In this document: positions 32,274 through 45,069 of the stretch, piece after piece
Position numbering within the stretch: the first letter of the stretch is position 1
Layout of the letters: every line of letters begins with the position of its first letter
DNA from: Halichondria panicea
Lineage: Eukaryota > Porifera > Demospongiae > Suberitida > Halichondriidae
Length of the DNA stretch: 64,000 nt
Reading direction: 5' to 3'
NCBI RefSeq assembly: GCF_963675165.1
Contig: NC_087386.1
Span: 1,042,931-1,106,930 of the forward strand
The notes under the pieces: model-generated
Told to the model about the DNA's origin: nothing
Databases searched by the model: none
Seen by the model: the letters and a program-made list of their open reading frames with translations, nothing else
Program-made: the position numbers and the translations under genes

Positions 32274-35200
32274 CTAAAGCAGAGGAGAATTACGGCATGG
32301 TTAAATCTATATATAAACACCAAAATAGATTAGCTAATAGAGACAGATCAATAGAAACCATATACAGAGTGTGACTGTTCCTAAACTTGTTGACCTCAAC
32401 AAAAGACGACTTCTATTACATATGTACATGAGCAGGATGTGTGGCTGAAAGTGTAACCATCAATTGGGAAATTCTTCTCACAAATTAGAAGCTAATGGTC
32501 ACAGCTCACAGCTTATGCAAGAGATACATGTGGTCAATAAAACCTTATTGCATACGTTGGTACTGTATTACTAGAATATTTTGCAAGTGAAAAACCTGCG
32601 AATCAGCCAAATTGGCAGAATTTGACCTTTTGCGATCTAACTATTGTATTCTGGAGGATCGTGTATATTTACTAGTAGTTTTGCGATTTTATTGACCACA
32701 TAACTTCCAGGGCTGAACTCAACGCAAATAGGCTTTAGTCGACAATTAAAGCCATCAATTAGGTTTCGTTTATACTCAGTGTGCTATCAGGGTTCTAGTG
32801 GGCCAGAAACAGACATGCATAGCTACACCATTCTGTCAGAAAAATCACTCACGGGATTTTGCATTCCTATAGCTTCGATGTTGAGGGAAGTGCTGTTGAT
32901 GTATTTACTGTTTGTGTATTGCATGACTGGTACAAGTTGCATTAGCTATTGGGAAATAATTTTGTTGACTCGATCATCGACTGATAACCCAATAAAAACA
33001 TACACATCCCCTCGAGGAAGAATAAAGCTGTTTCTATGGGTACATCACACTTGTTGACCTGCCAGTAGCTAGGAATCATTACTAGTGCATTGGAAACTTA
33101 TACCGTTGACTCTATACAATGATGACTTGCATGGCGGCCTGAGGCATTCCAAAATAAGGGGGAGAGAAAGACATACACAACATCTTCAGGGAACAAACAA
33201 GTGACTTGTAGGGACTCTATGCATTAGTGCATTGGGAGGACTATACGTAAAGTGCACGTGGAATATGTATAAGAAAGGTTTTAGTTGCAGTTGCTCAATT
33301 AGGAGCTAATTAACCTTTAAAGGTACTGCAATACGTGTGCCTGGAAACAGAACAGCTTCAACAAATATATATTATAGTCCATATCTACATGTACATGTAT
33401 AATTATATAGTCTATTCCAGAAATAACACCTATTTATACCAGACAGTGGGTACTATCTACAACTACTAAACAGTCCACAAACCCACCTCCACTTTCCACA
33501 AGATAGTAATTAAGCTTTGATTGAACTAGAGCAGACCTCAAGGGGCAATTACTGGCAGATACCCAGACCCACTGAGTACTACAGCTAGACCTCTACTACA
33601 TGTGAGCCAGCTGAACAAATGTGGCATGATTAAAATAGTCCCTATAAGGGGTAATCAATGTTCTTAGGTCATTTCCACGCTGTCAAGTGTCTTCTGGTTA
33701 TTCTTTCTTGCCTCTCTCTTGTTGCTTGAAACTTATGTTCAGGTGAATCAAAGTTTAGGAATGGTATATAACAACTTTATCTATAATAGCACGAATGAAA
33801 ATATAGCGAACAACGAGTACATATTATATGCATTAGTACAGCAAATCGAGCTATACATATAGTACAGCTAGCATTTGTATTTGCATGAGAACCTTGATGT
33901 GTATATACACACATTATAACTGTAGCCATTGCACACCCGTTTACCTGCACTAGCTACATCATACAATTGTGTGTTATCTAATATACTGTTACAAAACACT
34001 CGCTAAAATGAGTGCGACCAATGATAAGGCGTGCAATTGATTGCCTTATAAGTATACCAAATTGAAGACAAGACATTTGAACAAACACCTGATTCAGAAG
34101 CAGTAAACATGTTTTTACCAACTTTAAATTGAATTAGCAATCACATGATTGCTTACAATACAGGGTGGTGGGCAGCGCAATGAATATCATGAATATCATT
34201 AAGGTAATTTAATGCTGTCATTATTGTCACCCAAAACTTAAACACTTCAGAAGCTCCTCTTTATCGCTACAAACAAATAAGCCCCCCTCCCCCCCCCCTA
34301 CAAGCAGCACTTGGTGGTGAGAGCTGTGGGAATGCAGTCACATGCAGGATGGATAACACCTATATAGTTGCAGTATTATAGTCTCACTAAATGCACTTCA
34401 AAGAATTGATCACGACAGGTTTAGCAGTAGTGTGTGTGCAACAACACACTCAAGCTATTGAGTTGTAAGGCATCTCGATTCATGAGACAGTGTACACAAT
34501 GGGCACACAGCCAAAGAATATGCACATACAGTGAATTGCAACCTGTGCCTTGTATAATTGACGATCAATAAGTAAATGAGGCACTTGCAATGAATGACCA
34601 CATACAACATAACTTAGATAAGCACTTGGCACAGTATACTTGTAAGTATGTGTGACACCGTTCTATAAGAGCAATGAATGACTTGAAAGTGTTTAGAAAT
34701 GTATTCAGGCACTTGAACCAAGGGGGCCCATTAAGATGCTTGAACCATATGTATGGTATGTATGGTGTATATATAGTCAGCTGATTCATATCATGGGCTA
34801 TAAACACAGACAAAAGATACCCTCTTCATTAATTAATGAATCAGACCATTGTACATAGTATAAAGCTGAATCTAAGTTACAGGTTCATGAGTACCAGTCA
34901 TGTGCATGAGAGGCAGGAGGAGACATACACGCTAAATATTGTATACAGCTTACAAGAAGGGATTTTCATTAGTACTACAGTATGCATGCTGTGTTGCTAG
35001 GGTGGGGGAGGGGGTTACCGCATTATAACCAGGCTGCTGAAACTGCATGCTGATACCATGAGCTTGTAATTGTGTTAGATGACCTCAGTGTATACGCAGG
35101 TATACACGTGAAATACTTGCCGAGAAGCAACAAAAGTAGCATGTCCCCCAGAACCCCCCCTCCCTAGATGACTGTGTGTACAGGCACGTATACATAGTGG

Positions 35201-35351
35201 GGGATTCCCCCTCCTATAAATCATATTTTGCTCCACCCAAGCCCTTTTTGTAATACCAGTATCTAATGTTGCTATAGCTACAGATACAGTACAGTACAGT
35301 ACATTGCACAATGAACAACCATGCTTGTACGTATGAATTGGGAGCACTCAC
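32274..35351. other. Long intron-like region lacking an expected exon
   Basis: Spatacsin homologues have a conserved segment between the VRLLTG and ESYAK blocks. I could not find it on the minus strand here. The sequence includes CAGTACAGTAC repeats (35285-35302) and otherwise nothing supported. Confidence 0.4.
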
Positions 35352-35461
35352 TTTCTCTACACCGCGGTGTGGACCAGCCTCTCAAACTCATCAGCCTCTA
35401 TCAGCAGCCCTATGATGTAGCTCATCTCATTGTATCTGCTGATACCAGTCAGCATCCTCAC
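35352..35461 (-). CDS. SPG11: Spatacsin-like exon VRMLTGISRYNEM, with TAG near donor
   Basis: Acceptor CATACAG at 35462-35468. The exon reads VRMLTGISRYNEMSY followed by an IIGLLIEADEFERL segment, an unmistakable match to the conserved spatacsin block VR(L/M)LTGI(G/S)RYNEM. Using the strong donor GTGAGT (35346-35351) leaves an in-frame TAG (35357-35359) two codons before the splice. A weaker donor GTGTAG at 35357-35362 would skip the stop and keep phase 0. A 2 bp insertion is the simplest explanation. Confidence 0.85.
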
Positions 35462-36454
35462 CTGTATGTACATGAAGTAAAGAGCATGTTCATACACACA
35501 AAATACAGTACAATTAACACATGTACAGTATCGCTTACATTATAAGGGCGGAAAAATATTTGGTTTTCCTGTAAGCAAAACAAAAGCCATAACTATACAG
35601 CACGCTGGGATAACCAGACCACTGGTAATGATAATTATATATTCCCAGGGCTGTGAATAGGCTCAGTCTAACCAGTGCACACGTCCGTGGTGATTATATT
35701 GATACTCCCCTTGGAAACACACCTCATGCACACGTCGGTGGTGATTTAGTGCCCTTGGCTCAATCTGATAACTCCCCTTGGAAAGAACCTACAAGTGTCC
35801 CCTATAGCGAGCACTAAAGCCCTAGCTTAATTGCAACAGCTGATTATTGTGGGCAAACATTGAAGCCTATTGACAAACTGATCCCATTATTTGTTAACAG
35901 ATATCCCCATAATACACAATGGTTATCTTACAATCATTATAACTGCATGGTAGCTTTAAGAGAATAACTCTGTTATTGCTCATTGGAATGGTCTCATTGG
36001 AATAGCCTTAATAATACGTACATGTACATAGTATATAAGTCTTGGACACAGTGCTGATAAAACAGAATTCACTTTTTCTGGAATGTGCACGTATATAAAC
36101 ATTTAAATCAAAATGAGTTCTTATGTAACACTTAATAGCATTATAGCTATTAGGAAGTTTTCTTTACTGTATTGCAAGTCTATGCATGGGTGCATATGGT
36201 TGCATGGTTGCATGCACAATACATAGAATACGTGACTAGGGACAGTTGCAAGGGTACAAGGTACAGTGAAGGGGACTGGAGCAGCAGAGCATGACTTGGC
36301 AATGACTTGGCATCAGCTGATTCCAACCATATTGGTTGCCAAGATATCTAGCTATGAGTTTAGGAATGTGTAACTAGGAAGCTACTGCTTATTGTGTGGT
36401 TCTGTGGGTTTGTATCATTCTCCCAAATTTAGGAAATTGTAGTTAAAGCCTTAC

Positions 36455-36616
36455 CTTGACTTGGTGTGTCTACAGAGACGAGTAACTTTGCCATTGAGAG
36501 GAGACTGTTGCCGAGGTAGGTGTGGTCTTGGATGAGGTGTGCTATCATGGCCTGGAAGTCACGACTGGTGGTGTGGGGGTGGTACACAGAGGCCTTGGGG
36601 GAGTCTCGGCCATTGC
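36455..36616 (-). CDS. SPG11: Spatacsin-like exon, DFQ...H.YLG.SLL region
   Basis: A 162 nt exon. The acceptor abuts a (CA)n tract (36617-36640) and the donor is GTAAGG. It reads ASVYHPHTTSRDFQAMIAHL then IQDHTYLGNSLLSMAKLL. The order of a disordered stretch, a helix of the type F..L..L..D...VG..LL and then a serine/valine turn matches spatacsin just before its VRLLTG block. The end phase does not fit the next recognised exon, so an intermediate exon is missing or unseen. Confidence 0.75.
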
Positions 36617-37357
36617 CTGTGTGTGTGTGTGTGTGGAGGGTGTGTGTATGTGGGTGGAGGGTGTGTGAGTGGGTGGAGGGTGTGTGTGGAGGGGGGGGGC
36701 AATATTGTATGAATTAAAAGCACACAGCTACTGCAATTCTACAATCCATTCTACTGTATTGTACTTTTTCTGTATTCTACCCATTAATTCTACTGCAATT
36801 CTACTATCCGTTCCACAACAATTCTACTGTTTCTACTGACATTCTCATTGTATTGTAATTGTACGACCCATTCAACCTACTGTGACTAAACTGACTGCAT
36901 TATGCTCACAAGGTCCAATCACATATTTGTGTGGGTGTAGCTGAGTGTGTGTGTACAGAGATGGTTGCCTATAGGTTGCAAAGAATGCAAATTGTGGTGG
37001 CCACAATGAGAGGTGAGGTATATACACTAAAGCTGTTGTTTTGAAACTTGATGCATGTCTAATGTTCAGTGCAGGTGCTGTGTTCACTATAATTGTTTTA
37101 CAATCCCCCACAGCTATAGCCTGAAGCACATGATTATCATGGCTGTTCGAATATTACCTTACAAGGAAATTCTAAGAGGACTGCTACTAGTCATAACAGT
37201 GTCATCCAACTATAGGCTATGGGAAAAATGCCTTCAGATAAATTACCTCTAAAATTGTTTTATTGATACTAAGGAAACCATAAAACTTTTAATAATTTTA
37301 CATAAAATATGCATATGTTGTATGTACGTATAATATGTAGCCATAATTATAACTCAC

Positions 37358-37406
37358 TCTTCTCTGCCAGACCAGTGGCCACCATATTGGCCAAGTATCC
37401 CACAAC
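37358..37406 (-). CDS. SPG11: Spatacsin-like small exon VVGYLANMVATGL
   Basis: A 49 nt exon between CTGCAG (37407-37412) and GTGAGT (37352-37357). It encodes VVGYLANMVATGLAEK and splits a serine codon with the next exon. It corresponds to the short helix after the LAGQ...L.P segment in spatacsin. Confidence 0.75.
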
Positions 37407-37933
37407 CTGCAGACAACACAGACAATGACATCATCACTCACACTCACTCGTGTTTGACAACATATGTACACACACACTTATTCTAATGGGCCAGCTGGGA
37501 AGTTATGACTACAGTAAACAGTAGAGCCCATTATTGCCTTTGCTGTTGGTAAGCAACTGATAGGTAGCCATGGGTACTATTGGATTAGGCCATGAGGGCA
37601 ACATTCCATTCACTGTAATGCAGGCTGGGGGTCATTATGTGTCAGCAGCGTAATTCACATACTTCACATAATCCTATTAACTATCATTAATTGTAGTCAA
37701 ATCACGATGTAATAACAATCAGACAAAGTTTTGTAAACTGTTATTGAATATCTCCAAGGGCAACATAATCACAGTATACGATATCAGACACTAATTGAGA
37801 CCATAGTGAGAGAAAATATAAAACATGCCTGAAATTGCATAACCAACGTAACAGGATTTTACATACACGAGCAATAAATACTTCAACTATACCAAATCCA
37901 TATATTGACATGAAGTACACACACTCAGCTAAC

Positions 37934-38071
37934 CAGCTGGGGCTCCAGGTTGCGCACTTTAATGAACTGTCCAGCGAGGTTGTTCTTCTCAGGAAGGCTC
38001 TTTGAGAGGATGATGGTGAGTGTGTCGAATGGATCTCTGTTGACAATCGAGGCATAAGGTGTACGCAGAGC
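37934..38071 (-). CDS. SPG11: Spatacsin-like duplicated exon, copy B
   Basis: A 138 nt exon, phase 0 at both ends. It reads ALRTPYASIVNRDPFDTLTI and then LSKSLPEKNNLAGQFIKV. Its twin lies 665 bp away at 38599-38736. This copy has a weak donor, GTTAGC, where the twin has GTGAGT. DPF..L..+L.......LA corresponds to a conserved helix pair in spatacsin. Confidence 0.8.
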
Positions 38072-38598
38072 CTGTGGGTGTGTGGTGTGTGATAATAGTG
38101 TGTGGTGTGAGTGTGTGGTGTGGTGTGGTTGTGGTGTGTGTGTGTGATAGTGGGTGTTGATAGTGTTTGGTGTGTGATGTGTGTGCATGGTGATAAGAGT
38201 GTACATGTACTTGTATGTAGTACATGCATGTACATGTACACTACTGCATCTGATTTTTGGAATGACAATGCATTGTTAGGGATACTACAAGACTTATGTA
38301 TCAGCAGCGTAATTCACATAATTCACATAATCCTATTAATCAATTTTAGTCAAATCACGATGTAATAACAATCAGACAAAGTTTTGTAAACTGTTATTGA
38401 ATATCTCCAAGGGCAACATAATCACAGTATACGATATCAGACACTAATTGAGACCATAGTGAGAGAAAATATAAAACATGCCTGAAATTGCATAACAAAC
38501 GTCACAGCATTGTACACGAGAAATAAATACTTCAACTATACCAAATCCATATATTGACATGAAGTATACATGCACAGCCTATATAGACATGGACTCAC

Positions 38599-38736
38599 CA
38601 GCTGGGGCTCCAGGTTGCGCACTTTAATGTACTGTCCAGCGAGGTTGTTCTTCTCAGGAAGGTTCTTTGAGAGGATGATGGTGAGAGTGTCAAAGGGATC
38701 TCTGTTGACAATGGAGGCATAAGGTGTACGCAGAGC
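38599..38736 (-). CDS. SPG11: Spatacsin-like duplicated exon, copy A
   Basis: A 138 nt phase-0 exon with acceptor CACCCACAG and donor GTGAGT. It differs from copy B at S/N (LPEKNN context) and F/Y (LAGQ-F/Y-IK) among others. It follows in frame from the exon at 40022-40247, giving TCFKLAV then ALRTPYAS. Confidence 0.8.
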
Positions 38737-40021
38737 CTGTGGGTGTGTGGTGGGTGTTGATAGTGTGTGGTGTGAGTGTGTGGTGTGGTTGTGGTGTGTG
38801 GTGTGGCGATAGTGTGTGTTGATAGTGGGTGGTGGGTGATGTGTGTGCACGGTGATAGTGTGTGGTGTATACATGTACTTGTATGCAGTACATGCATGTA
38901 CATGTACACTACTGCATCTGGTTTTTGGAATGACAATGCATTGTTAGGGATACTACAAGACTGTAAGTTGATCCCTTCACACATCCCATAACTCGAGGGG
39001 GTGATAGACCTAAGGAAGAGCCCCAAGGAAGAGCCCCAAGGAAGAGCATAATTATCATATGCAGTTGATATATTGTATTACTCAACATCCTGACACATGC
39101 TGACACGGTAGGGCATAATACAGGCGTAACGTTGTGTTTACAAACAACGGACAAGGATCCTAACTATATATCATTACAAACAATCCACTAGCCGTGGTGT
39201 CTAGTGTCATAACAAACACAGCTACTACGCCCGAGAGAGGAAATTCAATCACGATTGGTTTACTAGCTCAGCGAATAATTACGAAAACAAAGCTGATTTT
39301 CCAGTTTAAGGGCTTCGAAAACCAATCAAATGCTCAGAAACAGGAACAAATAGCAGACCTTTAGACGCCATTTAGTCTACTAGTAAAGCAAGCAAGCTAG
39401 GAAATAGTGTCATGCATGTTCTTTCTAAGAATGCTAGCTGTGTTTACATGTATAATTATTATTCATTACTGAAAATGTGATTTTGTGGACTTTTGGAATT
39501 TTGTAACACTGAATAGTTATATATACTTTAATTAGCGCAAATATCTCAGCTCGGTAATTACAGCCTTTAACTAAATACAAACATAGAGGAAACTGACAAA
39601 CAAGATTTACATAGCTATAAATAGAAACATACGATCTGTCCTAAAAAAAGGTTTTCTTAAGGCGTTTCAGTCAGCTATTAATTATTTCAGGTTGCTTCAT
39701 AAAAGGCCTCAGGGACTGCCTCACTAATTGGGCACACTTATGACTACCTATGACTACCAACACCTGCAGAGGTGATTGGTCTGTAATTACTGCACACGTT
39801 GGATGCCACACTATACACCACCGCCCCCTTACAACTGCTACATCGAAATAGTCTATACATGGTGCTATTGATTTCATTTAGTCATAAAGACTTTTCCCTC
39901 CCTGATGACAATCGCATGTACTCACGTGTACATATAATAATCACCCTACAATAAGCACGGTTGACTAATACAATTAGCCCACTCATAGTCATATAGATCC
40001 TACGCGTGTCAGGTAACTCAC

Positions 40022-40247
40022 CACGGCTAGCTTGAAACAGGTGATGATGACATAACAGCATTGGTTACTATAGCGAGCTCTCTCAGACAACACATTCATG
40101 ATTCTGAGTACTTCTACTGGGTCCGGACTCGAGGTGGGCGGAGTCTGAGAGGTGGCATGCTAGAGGGGAGCGGGCAGAGACTAGAGAGAGGACATCCTGT
40201 GTGAGGTGGTCTGGTGTCAGGTTACCCAGGGCTAACTTGATGAGGCT
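40022..40247 (-). CDS. SPG11: Spatacsin-like exon with internal frame switch (unit 2 only)
   Basis: A 226 nt exon: acceptor CACACACAG, donor GTGAGT at 40016-40021. The first part reads SLIKLALGNLTPDHLTQDVL in one frame. The second part reads PVEVLRIMNVLSERARYSNQ and CCYVIITCFKLAV in the next frame and joins exon copy A in phase. No credible intron separates the two, so a 1-base indel somewhere in the middle of the exon is likely. Unit 1 has lost this exon by a deletion equivalent to 39891-40315. Confidence 0.7.
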
Positions 40248-42221
40248 CTGTGTGTGTGGGCATGGGAGGGGAGGGTTGTAATGTCGACTCATGACAAATA
40301 TACATTTTAATAAACTGGTGTGTCTCTGTCAAGCTCAAAACTAGAGACAGTATATACATGTATGTATAGTCTACAGAAACCAAATTATGCATTACATGTA
40401 CTTTGAAGACATTAGGTTTGTTATGATTATATTCGTCATATCAGAACTGAACTAGGATACACATACACATAAGCATTCAAGTGCAGGGTCTGATGTAAAT
40501 AAAAATGCTGAACATTTTCCATTCCCACAGGAGACGGACAAGGCACACAATACTCAATGAATAGAAAGCACTTGATCATATCATTATATAAAAGGCAAAT
40601 CATACTAAATGAATATCATTGTGCAACACTGGCATGTGTTTACTGTCTACAAAAACTGTGGGAAAATATCACACACATTCAGACATGGCGGGCCATTATA
40701 GCAACAGAGGTCACTGTAAAGGTCAAATATAAATAACAAAACAGTGTTCACAAGAGCATTCCAAATGCCCTAGCTAAACAATTGCATGGTTAAGCTCAAA
40801 AGAAACCCCAGCTGTTAAAGGTCAGCCTTTATACATGTATGTATATTATATAGACTAGTGGTGTTAAAGTATTTGTGGTCTATCCTTAGCTACTACTAAA
40901 ATTCATTTCTCAGTGTACCCAGTCAGGTACACAGTGTTCTAGTGATGTCACACCTAGTCACAGTATTACTTAATTACAATTCTTATATATAGAATGAGGG
41001 GATTTATAAACCATATGCCTTTTTATGTTGATAAGGAAAGCCATAAGAAGAATGACAATAATTTGGGTGTCACAAAAACCACTTATGACACACGATGACA
41101 CTGAGTGGGACATGATTAATACATTATAATAGAATCCCATTTCATAATTAAACCAGAGTGGGACATTCAAGTTGCATGAGATCATGATCACGGCAGTTAA
41201 CATGTACAGCTGCGTGCTTAGAACAGTTGCCATGACTTCTAATTTGATGAACTCCCTTTAATCTTATTTATGAAGGACGGAAGTTTGCCAACCAAAGGAC
41301 ACTCTACATTAGCTATAAGTCATGTGGTATGAGTGGTCCCAACTCACAGTGATCACTGCAACTATAAATGCTTAACTGCCAAGTACTTGTGTATTGTCCA
41401 ACTATACCACGTACATGTATAGAATTAAGTTGAAGGGCATTATGAGCATTATGGCTTCCTTATAATTCCTGTCCAACATTCCATTTAGCAATTCACTATT
41501 ATTGGTTTTCTCGTAACAATTACATGGAAACTGTGGTTGTATTAAGGAAAGCCAGAGGCATAGAAACATGACTTGTGATGTCACAAAAGGTGGATGGAGC
41601 CACCTGTGTGAAGTGATGCATGCACTTCACATGAATAACGACTTTAGATACCACACTGACTTTACGTAATAATTATCACTAGCCGTTATGGTAAGCTAGT
41701 GTTAGCATAAATTGTTATATTTGTTACCTGAGATCAAAATACGTATACATGCACACATATAATATAATCTGGTGATCTTCAACTCACACAGTTATTTGTG
41801 GAATAGAAAGCAGTCAGTTAATTTAATAAGAGGCACAGCTGAATAAACATATCATGTCTATCAACAAGGATGTTTTGTTATCAATTACTATGTATACTTT
41901 GTTTGCAAGATAATGCACAAGTCAGGTGTTGGCAGTTGCTGAAAGCTCCCAAAACACACATCACAAAGGCGATTAATAAACAACCCAAGTTATTATAAAT
42001 ACAGTACACACACCACGTACAATAGACACTACACATAGACAGAATTGCCGACAAAAAAATAATGACAAATAAAGCAGGGAAGCTTTATAAAATATGCCGC
42101 ATAAACCAAATGCCACAATTGATCACTTCAGGACAGCTACCATAGACCCACAATTGTCAACCATTGGGCACTAGAATTAAGACACACAACCATAGACCAT
42201 TGGGGCAAAAAAATAAGAAAT

Positions 42222-42275
42222 GTAAATAAGAATGCTGAACGGACAAGGCCTTGTCCGTTCAGCATTCTTATTTAC
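42222..42275. repeat. Perfect 27+27 bp palindrome at a rearrangement junction (unit 2)
   Basis: Arm GTAAATAAGAATGCTGAACG and onward, joined directly to its complement with no loop. The right side continues into a second copy of sequence equivalent to 1565-1790, already present at 40716-40920. Confidence 0.8.
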
Positions 42276-44255
42276 AGCAGACCCCTGCAAAGGTCAAATA
42301 TAACAAAACAGTGTTCACAAGAGTATTCCTAATGCCCTAGCTACACCGTAAACAAAAGAAACCCCAGCTGTTAAAAGTCAGCTTTTATATATATAGACCA
42401 GTGGTGTTAATGGTAAATGTGGTCTATCCCTCAGCTACTAAAATTCATTTCTCAGTGTACCCAGTGTACCCAGTGTACCAAGGCCTAGTCAGGTATACAC
42501 AGTGAACCTTTTGTTCGAGCGGTGTCATACCTAGTCACAGTATCACTTGCAAATTCAATTACATCTACATGTGCATAAAAATGCAAATACAAATTGATAG
42601 AAAGGGGATTTATTTCAAGGCCCATAAGGAAAGCCACAAGAGGCATGACATGTGATGTCACAAAGGTTGTAGTGTATTTATAGCCAGTCACCTAGCGCCT
42701 GTGAGCTGATGAGACAAGATGGCAGCTTATAATTATAGACATCCCATAAACCACAGTAGTGGCATATTACATACATACCATACTTGAGCAAAGTCAATTC
42801 AGTAGCAGCCATGTATGTACATATATATAGCGACTCAAAACAAGGAATTAAGTTAATACATCCAAGTGCCCTATAGACATAGACCCCAGCAAAACCTGGA
42901 TTGATTAGAAATCAATAGAAATCAATTAACAACAAGGGTTAAAATTACCTTCTTTGGGTGGTCGTTCCTGACAGGCCGAGTCATTATAATAAGATATTCA
43001 TAGCATAATTTTTCATATATACCGGTCTTTAAACAACAATAACCATGTCTGCACGGGTGGCCTAATTACCGCTGAAGGGTTCTACAAAGGTTTAAGTTTG
43101 GGGACTGAAATCAATAGCAATGTCAATAATGTACACGCAGCATTATAGATTCTCAGTTGATAAGGAAAATATCATACGAAGTGTTTATATAGTCACCCTA
43201 GCTGTGACATCATCGGGTACAATTATACTGTCATGTACGTTCACCAAGAGATTGTCACGGAAACTGCGTGACATGCACAGACTATAGCAGTAAATAAAGG
43301 TAAACTAGAAAATACAATAATTCCTCTACTGACATCGTAAGCATTCAGAGCTCCCTTACTTCAAATATTGACCATATCCCTGTTATTAACATGCAGCAGA
43401 ATCAACAGGCAAACCTTCCCAGCTGCAAATGGCTTATGCAATTATAGACAGTTGAAAGTACTCGATCACTTCAGTCTAACATCATTATCTCAATCAATAC
43501 ACAGTGAACCTTGAGTCCAGTGATATCCTACGTGCCTAGTCACAGTTCTTACCATGGGAGGTAACTATTGCATATGCACGTTTATCATGGAAGTGGGATT
43601 TCAAAGGGACCTACTGTGTATTCTAGAATGTTCTAGATTCACTTGATGGGGGAAATTAAGTCATACAGAGACATAATTTATAATTATGACATCACTGATG
43701 TCACAAAGAGTGTCCACTTTGAAAGCAGCAATGACTATACCGGTATGCCCATACGCACCAATACAGGATGACAGAGTTGCGTATGGCAATCAACATCCAC
43801 AAAGAGTAGCACTGTTTACAGCGCACTGCACTGCACTTATAATGACATCCTATAGTGCCACGTACACATTAGATGCAAAATGCACAAGAAAGAATACATC
43901 AGTCATTGATAATATTCACAGAGTTCAACTGTGTGTACACAACACACAGGAGTGCAACCTTTACTTTGGGTGGCCATCCCTGTCAACTCAACATGTGTAT
44001 ACAGTCATATTCATGTAAGCAACAACACTGTATAACATAACTGGTTGTTTATAGCCTCCCCCGGGAAACAAGGACCTGGTTGTAGATCGGACTTGATAAC
44101 ATTGCACAGTAACTCAACAGGGCCTTTTATACAATCATACTAGCTGTTTAAATTCATTAATTTATCACCGAATAAACCCAGAGGTCAAAAATATTATGTA
44201 TACATCAACTTGAGTGCATGTACATACACATGATGTAAACCAGCTTTACCGTATT

Positions 44256-44355
44256 CCTCGTGCCACCCATGCTCTCGTGTGGTTACCCCTCGCGCCACCC
44301 ATGCTCTCGTGTGGTTACCCCTCGTGCCACCCATGCTCTCGTGTGGTTACCCCTC
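44256..44355. repeat. 33 bp tandem repeat, three copies (unit 2)
   Basis: Unit CTCGTGCCACCCATGCTCTC then GTGTGGTTACCCC. Unit 1 has two copies (5929-5996). Confidence 0.8.
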
Positions 44356-44577
44356 GAGGCATAACAACACATATTATACTTAAGCAACTAGTGTTCAAGC
44401 TGGCGCTGTGCTAATGCCTCTCGCCATGTTTTTGCTTTCGCTCACAAGTATTAGAAAGGTTAATAATTTGCAATAATTATGATTTTAAATTGACAGAATA
44501 GGTGTTAGCAATTGATTAAACACAGTAACGAATAATATAAATTGAGTAATTATCAGAAAAGGTTGGTTTGTGGCTTA

Positions 44578-44650
44578 CCTGGACTAGTTGGGCAGAGCCC
44601 GACCGTCCCTGACGGGAGGTCGGGGGACATGCTTATATAGGATTTGTACT
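44578..44650 (+). promoter_or_regulatory. Left inverted-repeat arm: GC hairpin plus TATA box
   Basis: Contains GGGCAGAGCCCG, an imperfect palindrome of 27 nt (CCCGACC...GGTCGGG) and GCTTATATAGGATTTGTACT. It is the inverted counterpart of 46637-46712 and points at the Cys-pair ORF. Promoter function is inference from TATATA and the position. Confidence 0.6.
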
Positions 44651-44794
44651 TGTGTGTTATGTAATACTGCTTGGAGCATCATGAATATAATCATTTTAAG
44701 TGGGTGTTAAACGCAATATGCACCGCACTGCACCACACTGGCTGGCACTGAACAACATGACTTTGCTACTAAATAAATAAAGTACTGAGCAAGA

Positions 44795-45040
44795 ATGGCC
44801 CAAGTGCTACAATGTTTTGGATGTGGGGATGAGCTATCAAGGCCTGGTAACAGGAGAGCTCTTGATGGTCCGGCTGGAAAGGAAGTGTTGGACCTGTGGA
44901 CAATGCTACTGGAGAATGAGGAAGAACAGATGTGTGCTGATGTCGACATTAACAGTATTGTAAATGGCAGTGATAAAAACAGATTGCCCAAAATGTGCAG
45001 GAAATGTTTCGGTAGATATAGCAGCTTTCTTGAAGCACAG
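44795..45040 (+). CDS. Cys-pair (ZAD-like) domain exon
   Basis: Starts MAQVLQCFGCGDELSRPG and ends LPKMCRKCFGRYSSFLEAQ at a GT donor (45041). Without splicing the frame stops at 45073. Two CxxC pairs about 60 residues apart, with LP-x-MC-x2-CF...Y...FLE after the second, resemble the zinc-coordinating ZAD arrangement; that is similarity of pattern only. An alternative is a transposon-encoded zinc ribbon. ATG lies about 150 bp after the TATA box in the left inverted repeat. Confidence 0.55.
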
Positions 45041-45069
45041 GTAATAATGAAAATAAAATTTGTAATTAG

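Larger units (their letters stand above)
37640..38950 (+). repeat. Local tandem duplication of about 660 bp carrying one exon each
   Basis: Block 1 (about 37640-38290) and block 2 (about 38297-38950) both contain TCAGCAGCGTAATTCACATA, the spatacsin exon, a GTGTGGTGTG-rich stretch and the end motif GGAATGACAATGCATTGTTA. The same end motif opens the window at base 1. The blocks therefore coincide with the boundary of the large duplication. Confidence 0.85.
40316..44384. other. Intronic sequence of spatacsin-like gene, unit 2
   Basis: Matches unit 1 in pieces. 40316-41215 resembles 1160-2060, 42283-42480 repeats 1565-1750, and 42480-44384 resembles 4130-6020. Most of 2060-3190 has no counterpart. 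No exon recognised. Confidence 0.55.

Noticed and set aside
37925-38225. His/Thr-rich frames upstream of the duplicated exons
   Set aside because: They are translations of GTGTGGTGTG simple repeats preceding the acceptors.
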